Source of the DNA: Chrysaora quinquecirrha
Lineage: Eukaryota > Cnidaria > Scyphozoa > Semaeostomeae > Pelagiidae
Length of the DNA: 64,000 bases
Reading direction: 5' to 3'
Assembly (NCBI GenBank): GCA_014526335.1
Contig: JACTAT010000014.1
Coordinates: 6,294,393 to 6,358,392, forward strand
Shown here: positions 49,481 through 61,400 of the stretch, piece after piece
Position numbering within the stretch: position 1 is the first letter of the stretch
Layout of the letters: every line of letters begins with the position of its first letter
Translations under genes and position numbers: made by a program
Notes under the pieces: model-generated
What the model was told of the DNA's origin: nothing
Databases searched by the model: none
The model's input: the letters and a program-made list of their open reading frames with translations, nothing else

Positions 49481-52400
49481 CTAAATAATATTGCAAGATT
49501 TTTTGGTTTGCTGTTTACCCTCAGCAGTTGGAAGCTTTTCTTTCTCAGCCGTTTCAACATGCTTCAGTTGAGTTTTGTCAAATGTTTTTACTTCAGCTCG
49601 CGTCTCCTTTGCTTCTTCAGCGATAACTGCAAACAAACAAAAATCGAATATGAATAGGTCCCCCCTGGAAGACCGAGATGGCAAACAGATAAACTATATA
49701 GAACGACAGTTTCTGGGGGGCATCTACGTTTTCCATTCTGTATTCTATGTTCTGGTTGATCCAGGCAGAGTGTGGACCAGAAGCAACCCCCTGCGTCACG
49801 TGGTCAGGTTTTTATGGTAGTAGCGGACCAAATAAGGGCATTATCATGATCGAGACTGAAAGCTGTCGTTTCTTAATCTAGAGAAAAAACAAGACAAATC
49901 AACGAGGATCTAACAAAACCACGTTATGGGGTTTCATCTCAGGAAAGATTTAAAATTTATTTCTTACCCTCCTTCGTAGGCACATTTGATTTCTCTTGCG
50001 TTTCAACATGTTTCAATTTATCTTTTTCAAATTCTTTCACTTCTGACACATCAGGTAATGTTTCTGGCCTAAGCTCTTCTTTGAGGGTCTGTGGGGTGGG
50101 GAGGGGGTTCTTTTCTTGTGTTTCAACATGTTTCAGATGGGAATGGTCGAACGATTTCACTTCTGCTCGTGAATCGATGGCTTCTTCTTTGATAACTGAA
50201 AAAGCAAACAAACAACTGTCAATTAAATTATTCTCATTCCAGGTCCGAACCCCATCTATTGTGGTTTGCCTCTTTGGAAAGATCTATCCTAGTGTTCGTC
50301 ATTCGTGACAAATATATATATTTATGGTGCTGAAAAAGGCTGAACATAGCCGAAACACAAAAAAAAGTCAAACGGAAGGACTTAGAGAGTTGCGCGGCAA
50401 TTCCATTTTGCTCTATAGCTCAGTGGAAACGTCGTAGGCTCTATGGTCATACAGCCTAGGTTCGAATCCCATCTATTTGTGTATGCCACGTGGAAAAACT
50501 CTGAAAATATTCAAATATTCACATATTCCTGACCCCGTTATCTCAAAATTAGAACATAAAACGAAGCAAACATTGATTCTAGCCACTTTCATATTTCTAC
50601 GATATAACGAAATATAAAGATAAAATAGGTTCCCTTTGCTTTTTGGTCTTTTATTCCTTTTGATTTTTGCTTACCTTCCTTCGTCGGCAACACGGATTTT
50701 TCCTGTGTTTCCACGTGTTTAAGTTTTTTCGCATCGAATTTCTCGACTTCTGAAACATCTGCGAGTTTCTCTGGTCGAAGTTCCTCTCTCAAATCCTGTG
50801 GAGTTGGGAGGGGGTTCTTTTCTTCCGGTTCAACGTGTTTCAATTTCCTGTGGTCAAATGATTTCACTTCCGCCCGAGAATCAGCTGCCTCTTCTTTGAT
50901 TACTTCAACGAGAAAAAAAAACAACTTAGACCTAGTTCAGCTCTAGCCTTATTATTTGTGTCCTGGTAATCTCTCATCCAATCGAGACTTGAACCAAATC
51001 GAGCTGGATCTCGACCTAGTTTGAGCGTCCAGCATTTGAACTAAATAGCGATAACGACTCATAGATCTAAAATGATAATATGAAATGAAAATACTGAAGA
51101 ATTCATCGGCAATCAACATAGTTTTAAATATAGAACGGAGGAAATGCTGATGAATAATGTTTGAAATGGGTAAGCTGCCAAATACAGTAAATATGGAAGT
51201 AAGATGCATTAAAGAAGAAAAGTTTCATGAACTTCTTTCCAAAGTTTCTTAAATATTTTTCTAACGACATACCATCAGCAGTAGGCATGACATTTTTTTC
51301 TTGAGTTTCAACATGTTTGAGTTTTTTGGCATCAAAGTCCTTAACTTCAGAAACATTAGGTAATGATTCTGGTCGTAATTCTTCTTTCAACGTTTGGGGT
51401 GTTGGAAGAGGGTTCTTTTCTTCTGTTTCCACGTGTTTCAATTTGGTATGGTCGAATGATTTCACTTCAGCTCGAGAATCGGCCGCTTCTTCTTGAATAA
51501 CTAAGATAAAAGCAAAAAATGTTGAATCTTCGGCGAGTGATGCTGACAAAAGGCCATGGAATAGGCACAGGTAAATGATGCCATGCACCCACTGCGTTAG
51601 GCCCTGGCAAAACCATCAAACATTGTTTGTCAAACACTTGACTTCAAAAGAGGTCTGGGTTAGCACAATTATTCTGGAAGATGGTGGACATCCTGAGTAA
51701 AGGAATCCTCTCCGCATGCAAAGACTGAGATCACAATCAGGTACTGCAGCAAATTTTTCTTTAAATTCACAGATAATGGAAGAAAAGAGAGAAAAGGAAT
51801 CTACAACAATAAATTTCGAAGGAATCTGCAGAAATTCAGGAAACCTGGGACTTGAAATCCTTTCTTTCACTTTTAATCCGATCAAACGTGAATTTGAAGC
51901 CAACCTTGCTTCACTTACTCTCCTAAAGCAAATGCAATCTAGGTCGCTGCACGCGGAGAGGATTCCCTTACTCAAGATGTCTGCCATCGTAACTATCGAA
52001 AAATCTTAATTTCTTTAAGGTACAGCAAACACAAACCTTCCTTCGTTGGCAAAACAGTTTTCTCTTGAGTTTCGACATGTTTTAATTTTCCAGCATCAAA
52101 TTCCTTGACTCCACTGACATCAGGTAGTGTCTCTGGTCGTAATTCTTCTTTCAAAGTTTGTGCAGTTGGCAGAGGATTCTTCTCTTCGGTTTCGACGTGT
52201 TTCAATTTCGTGTGATCGAAGGATTTCACTTCAGCTCTCGAGTCAGTGGCCTCTTCTTTGATTACTAAAAGAAAATAATTTCAGTTGAACCGACTACAGA
52301 TTTTAAGCAGTAACAGATGTATTTATTTAGTTCCCAGGCACGATGGTGTCACGGCCAAGGTCAAGGACTCGATTAGTTAACCAACTACTGAGATCCTGGT

Positions 52401-55400
52401 TACTGGCGCTAAAACGTCATTTCACCTTCACTTTAGTTGTCTTTCCAGTGCCCGGCACCATTCTATTTCTACTGCTGGCGGGTGAAGCGAATTTCGAGGT
52501 CTCATTCACTCAGCAGCCCTATTTGGAATATCAAAGCCAGACTGACATCTTGACTAGCACTGACGGACGTTACTCCAAGAGCGTCTTTACGTCCTCAGTG
52601 TTTCTTTAACGTCCAAATAAATTTTGAGACAGGCCCGCCAATTTACGTGATCATCCGAGTCACAGAAAGCAAGGTTTTTACACCTTGTAGTTTGTGCTCT
52701 CTAGACTCGATCTGAACCGAAGACCTTAAGCACAAATGGCACAAGTGCCAACCACTATACTGCACTGCCCTCAACTTCAAGCGGTAAAAGATGTTGTGGT
52801 AGTTTAACAATTATCATCAGCAGCAATTAAATTTATTCCAGCGAAGTAAGGATATCTATTTTAACACAAAACTTATTGTAATGATTACTTAACGAAAGAG
52901 AAACTCAAATGTCTGTGACATGTTTTTAGGTTAGAGGAACAGTTCAGAATACGAGCAAAACAATTCGAATTGAGGCTCGGGTCAAAATATTCCAAACTGA
53001 CGATTTGGTGCAGCGATGCCAAAATACAAAGTCCTGTAGCAAGAAGGGCTGACTTTATTCAGCTGGAAGAGAGATCCAGATTTTGGGCCTTTGGAAACTT
53101 GAGGGTTTAAAGCCCTGATTAGTTATTATAAACAAACAAAAGAATAATAGCTAAAAACATACCATCAGCAGTTGGCAGAACTGTTTTTTCTTGAGTTTCA
53201 ACATGTTTAAGTTTTTTGGCATCAAAGTCCTTGACTTCAGAAACATTAGGTAATGATTCTGGTCGCAATTCTTCTTTCAATGTTTGTGGTGTTGGAAGAG
53301 GGTTCTTTTCTTCTGTTTCCACGTGTTTCAATTTGGTATGGTCGAATGATTTCACTTCAGCTCGAGAATCGGCCGCTTCTTCCTTGATCACTGGAAAAAT
53401 GTACGTTTTTATGAGACATAAGCCCATAATTTATAGAGCGGTATTTGAAATGAATTTGAGACAGTGATAAGTCTGTAGAAGTTTATCAAACACTGATATA
53501 GAACTACTTGTTTTCATCCAAAAATCAACTGTTTTCAAAGGTAGAACAAGATACGTGGTAATCATTTTTGAGTTTTACAGCAATTTAAAACTGCAATAAA
53601 CAGCGGATGATCGTGCGATAATCACTCGATAGTTTCGATCTTAGGCCGTGGGCAAACGATCAAATCACTGTTGGTCAAACATTTAAAGTTTTGCTTTAAA
53701 AACAATGTTTTACCACTTAACTTATAACCACGGGGCAAAATATTGTTTAAACAAGCTAGCAGAGCTTGCTTAGCAATGTTTTTGAAAAACTTCAAAAAGA
53801 ATTTTCTGCTTCAGTTAGCAAAAAATGTTTGACGAGCAATGTTTCGTGATGTTGCCACACAATCAAACATTGTTGGCCAAATATTTAAGATTTGCTTTAA
53901 AAATAATGTTTTACCAGTTGGCCACGTCGCAAAATATTGCTTGACAATCAAAGCTTGCTTAGCAATGTTTTTTGAAAATATCGAAAACATTTTCTGCTTG
54001 CGGTTAGCAAAAAATCTTTGATGTGCAATGTTTCGTGATGTACAGAAGGTGGCCGAACGATCAAACATTGTTGGTTTTTGAAAGCATCGAAAACATTTCT
54101 GCTTGCCGTTAGCAAAAAATCTTTGATGTGCAATGTTTTGTGATGTACAGAAGGTGGCCAAACGATCAAACATTTTGTTGGAAAAGCAAACTTCAGATGT
54201 TTGACCAACAATGTTTGATAGTTTGGCCAGGGTCTTATTGAAGCCATGCCCTACAAACCCTACATTTTTCTTCAAATTTGCGAATTCATCAAAAATACAT
54301 ACCATCTGATGTTGGCAGAACAACTTTTTCCTGCGTTTCGACATGTTTCAATTTGCCAGTATCAAAAGAAGAAACCTCAGATACATCAGGAAGTTCCTCA
54401 GGTCTCATTTCCTCTTTCAAAGTTTGTGCAGTTGGAAGAGGGTTCTTTTCTTCTGTCTCAACATGTTTCAATTTGCCATGATCGAATGATTTTACTTCTG
54501 CTCTTGAGTCAGCTGCCTCCTCCTTGATCACTGAAATCGAGTAACAATAAATATCACAAAGAGTAAATAACAGCAATCAGATAAACCATGAAAAAATAAA
54601 ATGCTGTGGCTAAAACCCAAACTTCACTGAGCTCTTACATCATGAGGTAGGTGGATTAGACCACGACTCAAAGTACAGGTATTTGACGCAGGCTGATGCC
54701 ACGCCCAACGCAGGGGCATTGAAATACAGACAGAGGAATGCATTAACGTAACGATAAAACCTCAAAGCCAAGGATGAGATAAAACATACAGCAATGGTTG
54801 GAAGTAACTATATCAAATAAAAGAAAATATTCATACAGAGTGCTATTCAAAATAAGATAAAATCTTCAAAACCTTGACTTCATTTCCAAGCTAGTTGTAC
54901 GTCTTTATTGCCCATAACACAAATGACATAGACTTAGACACTGACAGTAGACAGATTCTTATGGACTGCCAAGCCTCATTAAAAGGACACATTCACATTT
55001 CAGATCCACTCAACCCTATCCCTGCCCGTATTTAGGCGTATCCTCTTATAAATACAAACAATTCACAGTAGTAAGTAAGAACCAAATAACGTTACATTCA
55101 AAGCTCCATTGAGAAAATTTCCTCGAGTTTTCACCACGAGGTCTAAGGGGATCCTCTTTTGAGACCCTTCAAATCTATACCCCCTGCTTGTATACCTACA
55201 CCCTCAAATCTACGCCCCCCGTTTCTGTACCTAGACCTTCAAATCTAAACCCCCTGTTTCTATACCTACATCTTCCAATCTACACCCCCCGTTTCTATAA
55301 CTACACCCTCAAATCCACACCTCTTTTTCTGTACTTACAGCCTTAAATCTACACCCCCTGTTTCTACAAAATCTACAGCCCCTGTTTCTATAAATACACC

Positions 55401-58400
55401 CCCAAATGTACACCTCAATTATTATACCTACATCCTCAAGTCTACACCCCCTATTTCTATACTCACATCCTCAAAAATCTACACCCCTCTTTCTATATCT
55501 ACACCCTCAGAGCTACATCCCCTGTTTCTATACCTACACCCCCAGAATATACCACCCTGCTTCTACTGTACCACAGATCATCAAAAGGAGTGTCGTGCAG
55601 TGAAGACCTCTGATTAGACCTTACCCTCTAGAGTGGGCAAGAGATTTCGTTCCCTAACTTCAACATGTTTGAGCAACCTTGCATCGAAAAACCTGATTCC
55701 AGACACATCTGGTAGACGTTCCGGTCGCATTTCCGCTTTCAGAACCTGCGGAGTGGGAAGTGTATTTCTGACTCTTGTCCTAACACGTCGCAGACTCGAG
55801 ATATCGAATGATTTTACTTCTGATCGGCATTCGAGTGCTTCTTTCTTGATAACTGCAAAGGAAAATAAAACAAACGTTATTCCAGGTGATTAATAAAATA
55901 AACATTGTATGTAAATTTAAGAATAAATCATTTGAAACTTTCCTTGTAGTACAGACATTGGTCAAAAGTAGAGATTCAGTCAGCTTTACAGAAAACAACC
56001 GGTGTACTTATATTCATGGTCATATGAACTGCACGACATGTACAGTACGAACAAAGAGTTACAAAACAAAAAGCTTATTTCCTGAGCACAGTTGCGGTTT
56101 CTCAGATGTTTTTAAAATTTTCTTACAATACAAAGTAGAAAAGATACCTAACCATAGTCAGAAGCTCCGAATGAACCATGCGAAACAAAATAAAACCAAA
56201 TTACAAGATGGCAAAATCGAATTCCCAGAATCGTCTCCATTTCACAACCAAAACATTACGTAATAGCTAAATATAGTCCATTACTGATAAGTGCTCATAA
56301 TCCCCTCAGTACACCAAAACTTCATTCAAGGCAGATCGTTATATTCTCCCTCCATAAAAGGAAAGCACAAACAGACAGGAAGCAATTTAACAAGGAAAGG
56401 GAAAGATTAAAATAGCTACAAAGAAACGTCAAATAAGGTAATTACAACAAACTTCGTAGGAATCGACTACAATCGACTGCATGCCATATATGGCCATTAA
56501 CAAGAAGCAGTGCGTCACGTGATTAAGCTGTCTCGGTCCTTCCGCGTTTTACACGAACACGGAAACTGTAATGAATGGATGTGCGGGTGTAATTACTTTA
56601 AGCTTCTATTAGTAAATAGTAATAAATAACAAATAACAACAAATGAAGGAAGTCTGATCATAATAGATTATGATGATAATGAGACAACATTTCTCTTTCT
56701 GCAAGGTTCAGCTACTTTAAGAATGGGCGGGGTGGAGTGGTCATCAGCCTGTTCCACAAGATCGTAAAGATAATACGACTAAAACTAAACAGCTTGGAAG
56801 ACCAATGGCACAATCAAAACATTCAAAACATTCGAACAATCGAGAACTTACGAAGCAAATCTTAAAGTGGAACTAGGGGAAAGATGACAGCGGAAAAAAT
56901 TCTTTGATATCGAACGCTTAAGGCTATATTGAACTCTTCATAAGTGAAAGTACAAAATGCAATACAATCAAGAATATGGAGGGCTAAGCTTTGATACGAA
57001 ACTGGGAGCCGATAGCTGAAACTGTGTGTGTTGATACCAAAGGGCCTAAGTCTACGCCTACAATTTACAACAGAAAATATAAATTGAAAAAATCACAAAA
57101 ACAGATAAAAGATAGATGATGTTACTCTTAGAAATATGAAGTAGTAAATAAAAAAGCACAGTCAACATGAAAACAGAGAGTAAATATAAACAAATAAAAA
57201 CGAAGATATTTACCTTTTCAGATGTGCATCTTTGGTGAACAATGAAGGATCATCCATTGGCCATCATCACTAAAGGTCTTTATCTTCATGAAAAAATATC
57301 CAATATTCTAAAATATCTGACCATTTGGAGACTATGATGATAACATCCAAATATGACACGTGTGGAAGTCTTTGCTGACAGAAAACGTGGAAAATCCAGA
57401 CAAGAAAAATGAGGATGACTTCTCCAAATATTTTTCCCGGTCCCAGCTTCCAACGTAAAAGCATAACCCAATCTCATCGTTTTCCTTATCTATCCAAGCG
57501 CCGCAACGCCGCGATGCCCGCTAAAACGGTTTCGCTTGTACGTTTCGCTAGTTCCAGTAGAACACGAAAGATATAAAGTAGCGCTGTTTTCTGAACTTAG
57601 GAACCCAAATAGCCCAGGCCCGTCTCTAACCACCGCCTCTCAAGGACCTCCACAGAACTCCAAGATACAAAGCAATACTGAGTCATACATAGTATAGCAA
57701 AGAACAGATGTGTTGTTGTTGCTGTAAAGAAGCAGACGATGCTTTCTGCGAAAGTGGATTAAAGGTAAGGTTGAAATGGATTTTTGGCGCAAGACGCTAG
57801 GATCTCGAGACATCGACCTTGGCTGTGACGCTATCGTAGCTTGGGGTTGAAAAGCCAGCTAGATTACCCAACCCATTTTGCTTCGGTACCAACCTCTGTA
57901 TAAATAATGAACGGTCCCTTACGCCACGACGCCACAGCACCTTAAACTTCAAGTGGGATACATAAAACGACAATGAAAGACGTGAAAGACGAATTCCACG
58001 GGGTCAAATAAGAACTGGGCGGATACTATGCCACAGATGATGAATTTACGCTTCTTAAACTTGAAAAATCGCCAAATAATATTATTCTTTGCTTCTTAAC
58101 TTGTTTTTAGGACATGAGAACAAGATTAGTTCGAAAATCCAAATTTTTTAAAAAGATTGTGGCATGGCTAATCTGAATCCAATGAAAATCGCTGCAAAAT
58201 TAAAAGATAACTTGTAACATTGTAGGTTTGGTGGGTTTGGATGACTTCTTAGTTCTAAACCTTCTACTCTACAGAGTTTCAAAAATATTCTCGCTTTTAT
58301 TATTTCTTTTACAAAGTGAATTGTAAACGAGTTTAAATTGAATTCAAACACGTTTAATTCAATGATACATCGTTTTACTAGGTTTTGAATTTGACTGGGA

Positions 58401-61400
58401 AACTTTTCATTAAAGCGTTACGTTTTCAAATTACACTAGTGAAGGTGAAATGGTTTATTTAGCCCTTGTCGCTAGGATCTCAGTAGTAGGTTAACTAATT
58501 GACACCCCAACCTTGGTTGTGACCCTATTTTAGCTGGGGTTTGAACCCTGACCTCGCTTTTGACACCACAAGCCATACACATTAGGCCAAACTTCATAGC
58601 ACCCTCAACTCAAAATGACAGGAGAAAGTCAAAGGCAACTCACCATCTGATGTTGGGAGAACAACTTTTTCTTGCGTTTCAACATGTTTCAATTTGCCAG
58701 TGTCAAAAGAAGCAACTTCAGACACATCAGGAAGTTCCTCAGGTCTCATTTCTTCCTTCAAAGTTTGTGGAGTTGGAAGAGGGTTCTTCTCTTCTGTCTC
58801 AACGTGTTTCAACTTAGTATGGTCAAATGATTTTACTTCAGCTCTCGAGTCAGTAGCTTCCTCCTTGATAACTGAAATTCAAGATTATGTAGATTACTCT
58901 AACCATCTTACAGTGAAAGATCCGTATGCACAATTCAAATAAACGTAAAAACTTGTCTCTGCTGGAAACAGTGGTGTAGCAAAGAGGTGGGGGCATGGGG
59001 GGCAGTCACCCCCAATCATCACCAAGATAGGTTTTTTTCTATAGGCAAATATGACGTAAAAATGTTGTAGGGTACAACTTTGTTGTTTTTCTTAAAACCA
59101 CACTCTCAATTTTCTTTGGCCTTGCCCTTTTGTCCCTCCAATGTTGGACATTGGCTATGCCACTGGCTGGAAACTGTGGAAAGCCGAAATTATTGAAGCT
59201 GAAGATTTACAATATAAACCTACCATCTGAAGTTGGCAAAACAACTTTTTCCTGGGTTTCGACATGTTTCAATTTGCCAGTATCAAAAGAAGCAACTTCA
59301 GACACATCAGGAAGTTCCTCAGGTCTCATTTCCTCTTTCAAGGTTTGTGGGGTTGGAAGAGGGTTCTTCTCTTCTGTCTCAACATGCTTCAATTTGCTGT
59401 GGTCAAAACTTTTGACTTCCACTCTTGAGTCTACAGCCTCATCATGAATAACTAAAATTAAATAAGAACATTAAAGCATTTGGCTCACTATTGACAGGGT
59501 TTAAATATATCAGTCTAATGGTGCAAGCTGCAGGTCCATACAGTGACGTAAAAAGACATCCAACATTGCAGGGGAAAAGGGTGTGGTCTAGAACAAAAAT
59601 AGGGTGTGACTTTAAATATAAATACTCAAGTCCTACCCTGCAACACTTTTTACATCAGATTTGGCCCAAACCAAATTTGGCCCAAACTTTTTACAACAAT
59701 GACATGTGGCCCAAACCTGCAAGCTCTACCCCAATGGTTAACTTTTTACACACAATGATAAGGGGAGTATTTAAAATCTATTTGCCTCAAATTATAAGAG
59801 GCATGACCATCAAAAGTACCCTCCAATTCACTTTTCTTTATCAAATAACCACATCAGCAAGAATCTTTTCACATTCAAGATACAAATTCTTTGATAAGCT
59901 CTTTTAATAACATTAAAACCAATGGTGGTAAAAATTGTTAGGGTCACTTGCATATTTTGAATTATTCAAGACATGCAACCAGCATTATACATGGGAAGGA
60001 TGCTTTTAAATTCCTTTAATTTTTTAATTGCATCTAATATCTTTCACTGCTGGGCATCAAGAGGGATGAACAGCCTTGCTCTGCAGACAAGATCCAGGAT
60101 TCAGAAGTGGACAGCCCCCCTAGAGTTTATCTTCCTCTGAGCCCATGAAATACTGACTGTAGATATCTATCTGTCATAACTCTGTGGTGTCCTTCAGTTT
60201 CAACAATGATAGGGTGCATTACAAAAGTGAAAACAACAGGCTTTGTCAAAACAAGATCTTAAGACTTAGACCATTGTCTAAAAAACGTTCTGTACTGTTT
60301 CTTTTATTCTATGATGCAAAATTCTTTTTCCTTCTCAGGTGAGTCATAATGACTGATTTCCTAGTAGATATTTTGAAGATTTGGCTTCTCAGTTCCGAAA
60401 AACAAAGTTTTTAATTATTGGCACTGAGAAAATGTTTGCAAAGTTTTAGTATAGAAGACTCAGTGAAAACCTATCAATAAAGATGAATTGTTTGGTAAAT
60501 TAAAAAATAATTCTGAATAGAACCTGTTTTAGATTGAGTTTTTTGCTTTTTTATCTGAAGGTAGCCTTTTAAAAATTGAAAATGATGAAAATTTCAGGGA
60601 GTTTGCAGTTATTGGTCTATGAATATTTAAACTTGCATTTTTGTTAAGCATTCCACATCATTTTATTTGCAAACATAGCCGCGCTATCGCAATGTCCGAA
60701 GGACAACAATCACCATCACAATCGACATCATCATCATCATCGAATGGTTATCATCATCAAAATTTTTATAGTTATCATCATCATCATCATCATTGTCATC
60801 ATCATCATCAGCATCATCATCATCACCATTGTCATCGTCATCATCAACATCATTCAGAAAACATTTCCATGACGCAGTTGATAACTCTCATTTCTTTCGG
60901 GATTTCCCCCACTAAATATCTTGTTATGATCATGATGACGACAGTAAAAAATAAACAAAATCACACGAGATCAGCAGCAATTTCTACTGCGCCACAACTT
61001 CCTCTCCTCTTAAATCATTTAAATGTTCACAAATTCTTTAATAATGTTAAATTGTCAAATAAATGTTTGCAAGATGTCATCATCTTCGTAATCATCATCA
61101 TCATCATCATCATCACCATAATCATAATCATAATAATAATCATCATCATCTTCATTACGCTCATCGTCGTTATCATCATAATCATCTTCATTTCAGCTAC
61201 GTGCAATTCTTTTGCAGCACCTATAGCGCTCAAGCACGGCGATCAAATTCGCGACATTGATGATGATGACGACGTTGATGAAGATGTTGAAGATGATGAT
61301 GATGATGATGATGAATTTCCTCCCATCTTAACACGAAAATTGGTCCGCATAAGAACGTCGAGAATCTTCTCACAACAACAACCCAATCTAAATAAATATG

